Shown: positions 17,521 to 26,297, counted from the first letter of the stretch. The stretch is 64,000 bases of DNA from Dinoroseobacter sp034111085 (GCA_034111085.1 JAWUXZ010000020.1:1-64000), one strand, 5' to 3'. Notes: generated by a model from the letters alone, not told the origin. Numbers and translations: made by a program.

Positions 17521-18575
17521 GCGCAATTGAACAAATCGGACTGCGCGCTCTGCGGTGCTTGGATCCTGAGCGCGCGCACGGATTGGCCCTACGAGGTCTG
17601 CGCCTTGGCCTGACCGCAAAACCGGGTCCGGTAACGAGCGACCGCTTGGCTACAACATTTGCAGGCCTCGCCTTGCCCAACCCTATTGGGATCGCCGCCG
17701 GGTTCGACAAGAACGCCGATGCGATTGCGCCGCTGATGCAATCGGGCTTCGGGTTTCTGGAGGTCGGTGCCGCAACTCCGCGCGCGCAAGCCGGCAACCC
17801 CAAGCCGCGCCTGTTTCGGCTGACCGAGGACCACGCCGCAATCAACCGCTTCGGGTTCAACAACGACGGGGCCACAGAAATTGCAGCACGTCTGAGCGCC
17901 AAACCTGCGGGCATTCCGGTCGGCCTGAACCTTGGGGCCAACAAAGACAGCGCTGATAAAGCCGCCGATTTCGCCAGCGTCCTGACGACCTGCGGCGCCC
18001 ATATCGACTTTGCGACCGTCAATGTCAGCAGCCCCAACACCGAAAAACTGCGCGATCTGCAAGGGGCTGAGGCGCTTTCTGCTCTGCTCGATGGCGTGAT
18101 GAGCGCGCGGGCTGCCCTCCCCCGCCGGGTCCCGATATTCCTCAAGATCGCCCCTGATCTGACCGACGCGGAAATCGCAGATATTGCCAGCGTCGCGCGC
18201 AATGCCCGCGTCGATGCCGTGATCACCACCAACACCACACTCGCCCGTACGGACCTGCGCAGCCCCGATCATATGGAACGCGGTGGGTTGTCCGGCCAAC
18301 CACTTTTCGCGCGCTCCACCCGTGTGCTGGCCAAGCTGTCGCGCCACCTTGGTGCCAGCATTCCGCTGATTGGCGTGGGTGGTATCAGCACAGTTGACCA
18401 AGCGTTCGAGAAAATCCGCGCTGGGGCAAGCGCTGTGCAACTCTACACTGCGCTGGTTTATGAAGGGCTGTCACTGGGCGCGCGCCTTGCCGAAGGGTTA
18501 GATACGAAACTGAAGTCCGAGGGTTTTGCGAGTGTCGCCGAGGCCGTGGGCACAGGTACCAAGGATTGGCTTTGA
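17517..18575 (+). CDS. pyrD: Dihydroorotate dehydrogenase (quinone), class 2
   Basis: A 352-residue membrane-associated flavoenzyme that oxidises dihydroorotate to orotate in pyrimidine synthesis and passes electrons to quinone. Class 2 features are the N-terminal helical extension, NPIGIAAGFDKN, NRFGFNNDG, the catalytic-Ser region VNVSSPNTEKLRDLQ, FLKIAPDL and IGVGGIST for FMN phosphate binding. It sits in a three-gene operon with overlapping ends (DUF952, pyrD, arsC). Confidence 0.95.
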   Translation: MSAIEQIGLRALRCLDPERAHGLALRGLRLGLTAKPGPVTSDRLATTFAGLALPNPIGIAAGFDKNADAIAPLMQSGFGFLEVGAATPRAQAGNPKPRLFRLTEDHAAINRFGFNNDGATEIAARLSAKPAGIPVGLNLGANKDSADKAADFASVLTTCGAHIDFATVNVSSPNTEKLRDLQGAEALSALLDGVMSARAALPRRVPIFLKIAPDLTDAEIADIASVARNARVDAVITTNTTLARTDLRSPDHMERGGLSGQPLFARSTRVLAKLSRHLGASIPLIGVGGISTVDQAFEKIRAGASAVQLYTALVYEGLSLGARLAEGLDTKLKSEGFASVAEAVGTGTKDWL

Positions 18576-18919
18576 GTAATCTGACAATCTGGCACAATCC
18601 GCGCTGCACCAAATCGCGCCAAACGCTTGCCTTGATTGAGGCGTCGGGCGCAACACCGACCATCCGCTTGTACCTGCAAAGTCCGCCAAGCGCTGCTGAG
18701 ATCGAGGCGGTTGCATCAAGCCTAGAGCTGCCACTCATTTCTATGATGCGCACGCGCGAGCCCGCGTTCAAAGATGCAGGCCTGACCAAAACCAGCGATG
18801 ATACAAACCTGCTTGCCGCCATGGCCGCAAACCCGATCCTGATCGAGCGGCCTATTGTGATTGCAGGGCCGCACGCCGTCATTGGTCGCCCGCCCGAGGC
18901 CGTTCAGGCGTTGCTCTAG
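18572..18919 (+). CDS. arsC: ArsC-family glutaredoxin-coupled arsenate reductase
   Basis: A 115-residue thioredoxin-fold protein with WHNPRCTKSRQT, which places the catalytic Cys at residue 12 as in plasmid R773 ArsC. It also has an arginine-containing loop (SMMRTREPAFKD) and a final NPILIERPIV segment, typical of the ArsC/Spx superfamily. Family members reduce arsenate with glutathione and glutaredoxin. I take the TTG at 18572, which overlaps the pyrD stop as TTGA. There are no other arsenic genes here, so a broader role is possible. Confidence 0.85.
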   Translation: MSNLTIWHNPRCTKSRQTLALIEASGATPTIRLYLQSPPSAAEIEAVASSLELPLISMMRTREPAFKDAGLTKTSDDTNLLAAMAANPILIERPIVIAGPHAVIGRPPEAVQALL

Positions 18920-19013
18920 CACATCAATTCCGCCGCCGTTCAGCCTGCGTGGTGGTCAAAGCCGCGCAAAGAACGCAAAGTCCGGCTCAAGAGCCCAAAA
19001 CGAAGGATACCCC

Positions 19014-19655
19014 ATGGCCAGTTCCGACAAAGCAGATGCCAATAAGGCGGAAGCCTCGAAAAAAGGCCCGCGCGCGATCAAAATGGACCGCAAAGACGGT
19101 ATCCGAAAGCGCGTACTCGCCCGGCTTGGTGGGGTGAAGACAATCGTTGAAATCGGCGTCTGGCGGGGGCGGTTCTCCGATGTCTTGCTAAGCACGATGA
19201 ACCCCAAGAAGCTGTATCTTGTGGACCCGTGGATCGCCACATCTGAGGACGAGGCCGAAGACGCATTAACCACCGCCAAAAACGGTGCCCAGATGGAGCA
19301 GATCCACAACGCGGTCAACAATCGTTTCTCCGACCAGATTGAAGCCGGTCAGGTCGAAATTATCCGCGACTACTCGGCCAACGCCCTGACCGCGTTCGAC
19401 GACGGTTCAATCGATTTGATCTACATCGACGGCGATCACACCTATGAGGCGGTCAAAACCGATATTCAACTCGCGTGGCAAAAAATCCGGCCCGGCGGAT
19501 ATATCATGCTCGACGATTACCACCGCCAAGGCTGGTGGGGTGACGGAGTGCTGCGCGCAGTGCATGAATTTGTTGGCACCCAAAACGGCGACATTCGCAT
19601 ACATGACGTGCTCGGGTCGCAAATCGCTTTGGAAAAGTTCAATCCCGAAGCCTAA
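19014..19655 (+). CDS. Class I SAM-dependent methyltransferase (Methyltransf_24 type)
   Basis: A 213-residue protein with a 35-residue Lys/Ala-rich N-terminal tail. A methyltransferase core follows: TIVEIGVWRGRFSDVLL (motif I), KKLYLVDPW, IDLIYIDGDHTYEAVKTD and GGYIMLDDYHRQGWWGD. This arrangement matches the group active on cephalosporin- or sugar-type substrates (Methyltransf_24). The ATG at 19014 has GAAGGA upstream. It converges on a fucosyltransferase-like gene with a 4-base overlap of stops, so a role in glycan modification is possible but unproven. Confidence 0.8.
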   Translation: MASSDKADANKAEASKKGPRAIKMDRKDGIRKRVLARLGGVKTIVEIGVWRGRFSDVLLSTMNPKKLYLVDPWIATSEDEAEDALTTAKNGAQMEQIHNAVNNRFSDQIEAGQVEIIRDYSANALTAFDDGSIDLIYIDGDHTYEAVKTDIQLAWQKIRPGGYIMLDDYHRQGWWGDGVLRAVHEFVGTQNGDIRIHDVLGSQIALEKFNPEA

Positions 19656-21859
19656 GTCGTCGCCAACGCCTTCACCGCCTCGAAGTCAAACGCGCTCGCT
19701 CCGGTCAGATCGCGGGCAATCTCGCCCTGCCCGATCCCGTTGAACATGCGGTAAATCTGCACGTGGGTCATCTCGGTATCGATGCCCCAAGTCACCATCT
19801 TCGCGTAGACTTCTTGTGCATCGGTCACACGCCCCAACTGCATCAAAAGCCGCCCTTGAGCTTGCAACAATCGCGGCGATCCGTGGATCAGCGTCAAGGC
19901 GCGCTCAAGCTGCGCAAGCGCTAATTCGCGCGTCTTTGGCGCCCGGCGCAAATACTCGCTGGTCAGGAAATGTATTTCGACAAAGTCATGCTGCCCTTGG
20001 ACAAGCCGCCCGATCACCTCAAGCGCCTCGTCTTTCTCTTTCGCCTCAAACAGCCTGTAGGCGAATTTTGCATGGTAGCACGGATGCGCCCCGGCAAGCT
20101 CGACCGCAGTTCGCAATTGTCGCAAGCCCGCTTCGGTATTGCCGCGTGCGAAAAACACATCAGACAGGCGTTTGCGATAAAGCGGGTTTTCTGGTGCGGC
20201 CTCTTTCGCAGCACGCTGCGCAGACAATGCAGTAGGCATATCGCCCAGGGCGCGCGCATAAACCCCCATGGCGCTCTCGAATTCCGGCGTGCCACGCAGT
20301 TTGGAATAGGTATGGGCAACATTCGCGCTCACTTTGCGGATTTTCGAGATGTTAGTATAAGGACGCCCGAGACGCTTGCCCATGACATGCTGCCAATCGC
20401 GCACGGCGATGTCCCATGGGTAGCCCGACGCGCGCGACTTAGTGCCGATTAGGCCATCGGCAATCCCATTCAAGTGATGCAACGTCGGGTTGTTGCTGGG
20501 AAACAGATACCGCAGCTTGCGCGCAAAACCCGCATCAAACGGGTAATAGTTTTCCGGCGTGACCACACCCAAATTGCGCGCTAAGTTCACTGCCCCCATC
20601 ACCACCGGGTCCAGCGGCCGCGTCCAGATCGCTGCTTGCAGGCGTTTATGCGCCGCGGCCCCCTCGCCTGCTGCCAGATGCGCAATCGCCGCGTAAGAAT
20701 TCACGCTCTGCAACGCGTCCTCGACATAGGCCGGACGCGCATAGGCCAAATCACGGATGCCGGGACAGGCCGCAACATCGCCTGAGGCCACGGCTAACTC
20801 GCACATCAAGCGGTAGACATAACCCTTGTCGAGACCGTCCTCGACATAAGCATCGAGGATCGCCTTTGCGCGCGCGGCGTGCCCACGGCCAGTCAAATAC
20901 TCGATCATAAAATTCAGGCTTTGACCGACATCGCCGTAGTTTAAGAACAAATCAGACTTCGCCTCAAGCCGGCCGGTCAGCACATCCAGCGCCGCGGCAT
21001 GGTCCTCGGGCGACAGTGCATCCTGCACCGCCTCTACCGAGCCGCCCCCGATCAAGGCGGCGGTTTGCGAGAACGCGCTGGAAGGCGGTCCAAAGATTTG
21101 GCGGCAACGCGACATCGCGTAGAGCTCAAGAAAATCACGCGCGCTCATCGTCAGCTCGCTCGCACCCAGCAGGTCACCGAAGGAGGCCACATTTGGGCTG
21201 ACAGCCTTTAAGCGCGCGACTTCTTCGGGCGTGTCCGAGAACACTAGCACCCGCGCCAAAGGGTCTTCGAGCGTACGCGCCAGATGCGCCTCGTAGAACT
21301 CGCGCGGGATGTATTTGCTGGGCCAGAGCTTGTTGGACGCAATCGGGTGGTCAATGATATCGCCGCGCCGGATGTGATAAGCCGTCAGGGTCGCACCAGA
21401 CAATGCCTCATCAATCCGCGCCATCATCGCTTGTATCGGGGCGGAAAACTCGAACGCGGCCAGACAACTTGGCAACGTCAAACGCGCGGCCTCTGCATCT
21501 TCCCACGGTAAAGCCACTACGCCCATAGGCAAGGCAGACAGAAACTGCTGACCTTTGGCAGCGCGCGCCAAGAACGCCTCGCGCGTCAAACTTGGCTCCA
21601 GCGTCGTCAGATCAACAACGCGGTCGTCGATATGCTGCATCAACTCGACATCCGACAGATGCGCCGCGACAAACTCGGGCGAGAACAAATCCGCAGGATT
21701 GCGCAACTCGGGCCGCGTCAGACCGTGCGTCGTCCAGCAGATATGCCACGGTAAGTCATGATCGCGCGCAATGCGCACAGCATTCAACGACGCGATCAAC
21801 CGCGCGCCCATTCCGTCGTTGCGATGCGAGATGATAGTCCCGCCAGCGAGTGTCTTCAC
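19652..21859 (-). CDS. Fucosyltransferase-like domain fused to TPR repeats
   Basis: A 735-residue protein. The N-terminal 300 residues contain GGTIISHRNDGMGARL, AYHIRRGDII (the HxRRGD motif of alpha-1,6- and O-fucosyltransferases), VLVFSDTPEE and GPPSSAFSQTAAL, together pointing to a GT23/GT65-like GDP-fucose-type transferase fold. From about 330 onward the sequence is helical with Ala/Leu-rich repeats resembling tetratricopeptide repeats. I prefer the GTG at 21859 with AGGATAT upstream over a TTG at 21901. It has no signal peptide or membrane segment. The donor and acceptor are unknown. Confidence 0.65.
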   Translation of the reverse strand: MKTLAGGTIISHRNDGMGARLIASLNAVRIARDHDLPWHICWTTHGLTRPELRNPADLFSPEFVAAHLSDVELMQHIDDRVVDLTTLEPSLTREAFLARAAKGQQFLSALPMGVVALPWEDAEAARLTLPSCLAAFEFSAPIQAMMARIDEALSGATLTAYHIRRGDIIDHPIASNKLWPSKYIPREFYEAHLARTLEDPLARVLVFSDTPEEVARLKAVSPNVASFGDLLGASELTMSARDFLELYAMSRCRQIFGPPSSAFSQTAALIGGGSVEAVQDALSPEDHAAALDVLTGRLEAKSDLFLNYGDVGQSLNFMIEYLTGRGHAARAKAILDAYVEDGLDKGYVYRLMCELAVASGDVAACPGIRDLAYARPAYVEDALQSVNSYAAIAHLAAGEGAAAHKRLQAAIWTRPLDPVVMGAVNLARNLGVVTPENYYPFDAGFARKLRYLFPSNNPTLHHLNGIADGLIGTKSRASGYPWDIAVRDWQHVMGKRLGRPYTNISKIRKVSANVAHTYSKLRGTPEFESAMGVYARALGDMPTALSAQRAAKEAAPENPLYRKRLSDVFFARGNTEAGLRQLRTAVELAGAHPCYHAKFAYRLFEAKEKDEALEVIGRLVQGQHDFVEIHFLTSEYLRRAPKTRELALAQLERALTLIHGSPRLLQAQGRLLMQLGRVTDAQEVYAKMVTWGIDTEMTHVQIYRMFNGIGQGEIARDLTGASAFDFEAVKALATT

Positions 21860-21922
21860 GTGGATATCCTGCCGTTGCCTTTGCCCATTATAACAAGACA
21901 AACGCCTCTCGAAATGGTTAAT

Positions 21923-23260
21923 TCACCCTGCAGCACGCTCAAGCGAGGGATAACGTAACCCGAGAGTGACACCGCGTGCGACGAAAAACAGGATCAGGCT
22001 GGCCCAGAGGCCGTAATTGCCGAACGCAGGCAGCAGGAACCACAGGCAAATCAAGTAAAACACAAACGATACCGCCATCATGTTGCGCATATCGACGCTG
22101 CGCGTCGCCCCGATGAAGATGCCGTCCAGCATCCAAGCGGCCACACCCAGCAGCGGCGTCGCGATCATCCATGGCAAATAGATCGCGGCTTCGGCTCGGA
22201 CCTCCTCCGACTTGGCCATCAAATCGACCAGAGCTTGCCCGCCGATCCAGAACGCGAGGGTTAGGATTGCGACAATGACCACGCCCCACAGGCTGGTAAG
22301 GAACGCCGCGCGCCGCAGTCGCGCACGCTGCTTGGCACCCACCGCTTGGCCCACAAGAGTTTCGGACGCGAAGGCGAAGCCGTCCAGCGCGTAGGACGTT
22401 ATATATAGGAACTGGAGCAGAATCTGGTTGGCCGCCAGCGGCACGTCGCCCAGATCACCTCCCAGAAATAGGAACGACACGAAGGCGGCTTGCAACAGCA
22501 CCGACCGGATCAGGATGTCGGTGTTCACCATCGCCATACGGATCAGCCGCGTGCGGTCAAAAACACGGGCCCACACCTTCCATGCGCCCGACCGAAACCC
22601 GTCGCGGCACAGCCATAACGCTATCGCAAACCCGGTCCATTCGGCAATGAAGCTGGCAATCGCTACGCCCTCGATCCCCCACCCGAAGCTAAGTACAAAC
22701 AGAAAATTCAGCCCGATATTGAGCCCGTTCATCACCAGTTGAATAATAAGGATGCCCGCCGTGCGCTCCTGCGCGATCAGCCAACCGGTTAGGCCGTAAA
22801 GCGAGATCATCGCAGGTGCGGAAAATACCCGGATCGACATGTAGTCTTGGGCGAGGCCTTCCACCTCAGCACTGGCAGGCGAGACTTGGAAAGCCAGCCA
22901 GAAAACCGGGACTTGCAGCGCGATCAAGCCGAAGCCTGCGCTCAGCCCGATCATCATGACGCGGGATAACAGCGCGTCCATCTCGTCGCGGTCCTTTTGG
23001 CCCAGCGCTTGGGACACAAGACCGACCGTGCCCATCCGCAAGAACCCGAAGATCCAGTAAATCGCGGTTAGGATAATCGCGCCAATGCCCACTGCGCCAA
23101 TCGGGGCCGCCTCGCCCAACTGGCCGATCACGCCTGTGTCGACCAAGCCGAGGATCGGCACCGTCGCGTTCGACAACACAATCGGCAACGCGATCCACAG
23201 GACGCGCCGGTGCGTCAGCTCAGTTTGGGACGCGCTAGCCGTTATCAAGCACCGCCTCAC
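21923..23260 (-). CDS. MATE-family multidrug/metabolite exporter (DinF-like)
   Basis: A 445-residue protein with about 12 transmembrane segments and the two MATE halves. The first starts at LWIALPIVLSNATVPILGLVDTGVIG and the second at MVNTDILIRSVLLQAAFVS. The pattern P-x-x-x-x-N (PIVLSN) and D-x-G-V-I-G in helix 1 are family features. It exports cationic compounds or metabolites by H+ or Na+ antiport. The GTG start overlaps the upstream thioesterase gene by 26 bases; a TTG at 23248 is an alternative. Confidence 0.9.
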   Translation of the reverse strand: MRRCLITASASQTELTHRRVLWIALPIVLSNATVPILGLVDTGVIGQLGEAAPIGAVGIGAIILTAIYWIFGFLRMGTVGLVSQALGQKDRDEMDALLSRVMMIGLSAGFGLIALQVPVFWLAFQVSPASAEVEGLAQDYMSIRVFSAPAMISLYGLTGWLIAQERTAGILIIQLVMNGLNIGLNFLFVLSFGWGIEGVAIASFIAEWTGFAIALWLCRDGFRSGAWKVWARVFDRTRLIRMAMVNTDILIRSVLLQAAFVSFLFLGGDLGDVPLAANQILLQFLYITSYALDGFAFASETLVGQAVGAKQRARLRRAAFLTSLWGVVIVAILTLAFWIGGQALVDLMAKSEEVRAEAAIYLPWMIATPLLGVAAWMLDGIFIGATRSVDMRNMMAVSFVFYLICLWFLLPAFGNYGLWASLILFFVARGVTLGLRYPSLERAAG

Positions 23261-23759
23261 GTCCCGGCATCAGAAAGTGGCAATTGGCTGTCGCAATCGG
23301 GCGGTCGCGGTTGTCTTGCCATGCCTCGACGCTGACGGTCGCATAGCGCCGCCCTGCGCGGGTTACTTGGGCACGAGCGTAGGCGTCGCGCGGCAGGCCA
23401 GTGCGTAGGAAATCGACTGTGAAATCAATCGTCTTGGGTAAACGCGGCAAAGTCTCTGGCGTCAACGAGGCGACATCGAGCCGCCCGGATTCCAGATCAT
23501 CCCACAGCATCGCCCAGCTGATTTCAACAATTGCAGTGACCTCTAGGAATGACGCAGTCACACCGCCATGGATCGCGGGCAGCACCGGGTTGCCGATAAG
23601 GTGGTCCGAGTAAGCTAATACTGCGGTCAACTCGTCGCCATGCCGCTCCACCTCGATCCCGAGAAAGCCGATATAGGGCACGCCTTCGACCAGCGCACGC
23701 AAAGCGGTATCGCGGCGTTGCTTGATGATTTGGACGGCTTCGGGGACCGGACGGATCAT
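23235..23759 (-). CDS. Hotdog-fold PaaI-type thioesterase, copy 1
   Basis: A 174-residue protein with the 4HBT/PaaI pattern: VPYIGFLGIEVERHGDEL, then PAIHGGVTASFLEVTA (HGG motif plus the helix carrying the acidic catalytic residue) and TVDFLRTGLPRD. Such enzymes hydrolyse acyl-CoA thioesters in the cytoplasm. It lies 3 bases after a second paralogous thioesterase on the same strand and overlaps the MATE gene, so the three probably form one operon. Confidence 0.85.
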   Translation of the reverse strand: MIRPVPEAVQIIKQRRDTALRALVEGVPYIGFLGIEVERHGDELTAVLAYSDHLIGNPVLPAIHGGVTASFLEVTAIVEISWAMLWDDLESGRLDVASLTPETLPRLPKTIDFTVDFLRTGLPRDAYARAQVTRAGRRYATVSVEAWQDNRDRPIATANCHFLMPGREAVLDNG

Positions 23760-23762
23760 GGC

Positions 23763-24206
23763 TTAGTCCTCTCGCGCGACGCGCGGGGCGTCTACGGTGA
23801 ACGCGCCATTGGCCGTCGCAATCGGAGCTTCCTCGCCTTCGTTCATTGCTACAGCGCGCACAAATGCGACCGAGCGGGTGATGTGATAGCATTCAGCGCG
23901 TGCCACGATCCGCACGCCGGGTGTCGCGGCGCGCATATAGTCGATCCGCAGGTCCATCGTCGCGGTCGAGCCCGGATTATCGGGATGGCTGACCACAGCC
24001 GCCCCCCCGCAGGTATCCATCAAGGCCGACACAGCGCCGCCATGGATCACGCCGCGTGTCGGATCACCGATCAGGCGCTCGTCATAGGGCATAGAAATCA
24101 CTGCCAAACCATTGCCGATTTCGTCCAGCTTCATGTTCAGCGCGCGCGAAAATGGGATCGCTTCAATGAACTGCCGGGCAATCTTGGCTTTCGCATCTGG
24201 GTCCAT
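23763..24206 (-). CDS. Hotdog-fold PaaI-type thioesterase, copy 2
   Basis: A 147-residue thioesterase with the conserved GVIHGGAVSALMDTCGGAA block and TMDLRIDYMRAATPG. It resembles copy 1 in domain arrangement but not closely in sequence. The start is uncertain. ATG at 24206 gives the shortest family-length product, a CTG at 24218 has AGGAAA at good spacing, and ATG at 24260 is the longest frame. It diverges from a MerR-type regulator gene and may be under its control, in keeping with a role in acyl-CoA balance. Confidence 0.85.
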   Translation of the reverse strand: MDPDAKAKIARQFIEAIPFSRALNMKLDEIGNGLAVISMPYDERLIGDPTRGVIHGGAVSALMDTCGGAAVVSHPDNPGSTATMDLRIDYMRAATPGVRIVARAECYHITRSVAFVRAVAMNEGEEAPIATANGAFTVDAPRVARED

Positions 24207-24241
24207 AACGGGGCTCAGCTTGGGTTTCCTTTGCCGGGCTG

Positions 24242-24270
24242 CTTGACGCGGGCCTTGCATCCTTGACGCG
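24242..24270. promoter_or_regulatory. Direct repeat CTTGACGCG in the divergent thioesterase-MerR promoter
   Basis: CTTGACGCG occurs at 24242-24250 and again at 24262-24270, 20 bases apart. The second copy continues AACG, giving partial likeness (TTGACG, AACG) to the TTGACGTAAACGTAAA site before the second MerR gene. It could bind either MerR paralogue. Confidence 0.4.
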
Positions 24271-24318
24271 AACGCTGTTGTCTAACGTCTAGAATGACAT
24301 GGCCTACGGGAGGGGACC

Positions 24319-24693
24319 ATGGCCGAGAAGCACCTCAGCTTCAAGGAGATGTGCGCGTGCTTCGATGTCACGCCACGCACCTTGCGCTACTACGAATACA
24401 TCGAGCTACTCCAGCCGATCCGCGAGGGTCGCACGCGCTGGTACACGGCCCGCGAGGTCGCGCGGATGACGTTGATCCTGCGCGGACGGCGGTTCGGGTT
24501 TGCGCTCGAGGACATCCGTCAATGGCTGATGATCTACGACCACGACGGGTCAGACGCGCAGAATAGGGCGTGGATCGAACTTGCTGATCGCCAACTCAAA
24601 GACCTCGCCGCCCAGAAAGAGGAACTGGAAGCGACAGTGGACGAGCTAGAGCGCCTTCGCCAAGAGGTTGCCCGTCAATTGCCCGAGGGCTGA
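24319..24693 (+). CDS. MerR-family regulator, paralogue 1
   Basis: A 124-residue protein with an N-terminal MerR winged helix (FKEMCACFDVTPRTLRYYE, then RTRWYTAREVARM) and a C-terminal coiled coil of about 40 residues. No metal-binding Cys pair or large effector domain is present. This is the short form seen in LiuR-type regulators of branched-chain and fatty-acid oxidation. GGAGGGGACC precedes the ATG. Its closest visible relative is the MerR gene at 25853. It diverges from thioesterase genes and converges on the EEP gene with a 19-base overlap. Confidence 0.87.
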   Translation: MAEKHLSFKEMCACFDVTPRTLRYYEYIELLQPIREGRTRWYTAREVARMTLILRGRRFGFALEDIRQWLMIYDHDGSDAQNRAWIELADRQLKDLAAQKEELEATVDELERLRQEVARQLPEG

Positions 24694-25667
24694 GGCGCAT
24701 CCAGCGTGATCTCAGCCAGCAGGCCGAGATGGTTCGACCCCATATCTGCCCCCCACGGTAACAAGCTGACAAAGCCCGCCCCACCCCCGATCATTACATG
24801 ATCAATCGGCACGCCCAGCGCCCCGGCGCGCGCAGGCCAAGTGGCGGGCGGCAAAGGCGCGAAACGCAGGCCGGTGTCTTGATGCAAATGCACCATCCGG
24901 CGCGACCAAGGGGCAGCGTTCATATCGCCGACCAGCACCACCGGGCCTTCGACAACCTCAATACGGTGGCTCAGGCGATGCGCCTCGTCGGTTGAAAGGC
25001 GATCAAACCACGGCTTGATCAGGTGCGACCCGATCAGGGTCACCTCGCCCGCCTCGGTCACCACCCGCGCTCGGATATAACGTTCTGGCGAAATCGGGGA
25101 CAAACGCCCCTGCCGAGCGGCCTCCAGCGGATACTTCGACAGCATCACCACAGCGCAAAACTGCAGGCAGCCAACCTGAAAGGGGAATACCTCGCGCAAG
25201 GCGCGCATTTGGCCGGTGATTTTTACCGCCTCACCTAGCACCACGACATCGGCACCCGAGGCGACCAGACCTGCCGCGATTTCTTCGGGGGGCAACCAAT
25301 TCTCGTTGAGCATGTTGAACCACAAAACCCGCAAATCGACCGAGGCCTCAGGCGCCAGCGCGATCGTGCGGTCCGTATGTTTCCAGCCGATATACCCTGC
25401 AGCCACGACCGCGCCCAGAACGATCAATAAACCACTGCGCCATGCGCCCAAAAGCGCGATCACCAGCGCCAAGCCAACCACGACAACCAGCATCTGCGGG
25501 GCCACACTATCAGCCACGCGACCGATGACCTGAAAGACAGAGCGATCCGGCAGATAGCGCGCCAAAGCCGCCAGCAGCAGCAAGCCAACCGTCGGGCCCG
25601 CAATAAATCCAGCCAGAAAAGCGAAGCGTTTGCGGTATGGAATCGGAGTGTCAGTCATCGAGGGCAT
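24675..25667 (-). CDS. Membrane-anchored endonuclease/exonuclease/phosphatase (EEP) family protein
   Basis: A 330-residue protein. Three transmembrane segments fill the first 100 residues, followed by an EEP domain with WFNMLNENW, VVVLGEAV, IGSHL, VLVGDMNAAPWSRRM and IDHVMIG. The last motif, normally S-D-H, reads GSNHLGLLAE, so the metal-binding Asp is Asn. It resembles YafD-like proteins. The reaction is unknown; a phosphodiesterase acting at the inner membrane is plausible if the Asn is tolerated. The start at 25667 (MPSMTD) is chosen over the far longer frame, which adds non-conserved residues. Confidence 0.78.
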   Translation of the reverse strand: MPSMTDTPIPYRKRFAFLAGFIAGPTVGLLLLAALARYLPDRSVFQVIGRVADSVAPQMLVVVVGLALVIALLGAWRSGLLIVLGAVVAAGYIGWKHTDRTIALAPEASVDLRVLWFNMLNENWLPPEEIAAGLVASGADVVVLGEAVKITGQMRALREVFPFQVGCLQFCAVVMLSKYPLEAARQGRLSPISPERYIRARVVTEAGEVTLIGSHLIKPWFDRLSTDEAHRLSHRIEVVEGPVVLVGDMNAAPWSRRMVHLHQDTGLRFAPLPPATWPARAGALGVPIDHVMIGGGAGFVSLLPWGADMGSNHLGLLAEITLDAPQPSGN

Positions 25668-25749
25668 GTGTCCATCGTCATAGGTTAAGGCGGTGTCTGT
25701 CACCTTGCACGACTTCAAACGCAAGGCAAAACAAATGACGCAACGTCTC

Positions 25750-25765
25750 TTGACGTAAACGTAAA
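25750..25765 (+). promoter_or_regulatory. LiuR-like operator, TTGACGTAAACGTAAA
   Basis: This near-palindromic 16-mer closely matches the operator described for LiuR, the MerR-type repressor of leucine and fatty-acid degradation genes in proteobacteria. Its TTGACG could also serve as a -35 box with TTGATT 17 bases further as a weak -10, leading into the MerR gene at 25853. Binding there would give autoregulation. Confidence 0.6.
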
Positions 25766-25852
25766 GCAATCCTTGATTGCAAAGCATGCAACCTGCACAT
25801 TCATACACAAGACAGCCAGCTGTCCTCTCAGGCCTCCAGATTTGGACCCGTT

Positions 25853-26260
25853 ATGACCGATCCGATTGAAGACACCCTGTCGATCCGCGAGATGTGTGAC
25901 GCCTATGATGTCACGCCTCGGACCCTTCGGTTCTATGAAGCCAAGGAGCTGCTGTTTCCCCAGCGCCTCGGCACCAAACGCTTGTTTACAAAGCGCGATC
26001 GCGCTCGACTGAAGCTGATTTTACGCGGGAAACGCTTTGGATTTCAGCTCGAAGAAATCCGCCAGTTGCTCGACATGTATAACCGCGATGACAGCCAAAT
26101 CCCACAGCTGTCCAAGACCTACGAGATCGCGAAAGCGCGCCTCGCAGATATGGAACGCCAGCGCGAAGAACTGGACGAAGCCATTGTCGACCTTCGCGAA
26201 CAATTGAACTGGGGTGCCCGCGTATTGGGTGCTCAGACACAAAACAAAGCCGCTGAATAA
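25853..26260 (+). CDS. MerR-family regulator, LiuR-like, paralogue 2
   Basis: A 135-residue protein with the winged-helix signature REMCDAYDVTPRTLRFYE and a KRLFTKRDRARLKLILRGK wing, followed by a coiled coil rich in Glu and Leu. It lacks Cys ligands. It is the first gene before the acyl-CoA dehydrogenase, has a LiuR-like operator upstream and matches the size of LiuR. I infer that it senses an acyl-CoA intermediate and represses this operon. The paralogue at 24319 shares VTPRTLR, LILRG and RFGF blocks. Confidence 0.85.
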   Translation: MTDPIEDTLSIREMCDAYDVTPRTLRFYEAKELLFPQRLGTKRLFTKRDRARLKLILRGKRFGFQLEEIRQLLDMYNRDDSQIPQLSKTYEIAKARLADMERQREELDEAIVDLREQLNWGARVLGAQTQNKAAE

Positions 26261-26297
26261 GCGGGATTAGCCACACGCTCTTGACGGAGAAGAACCG

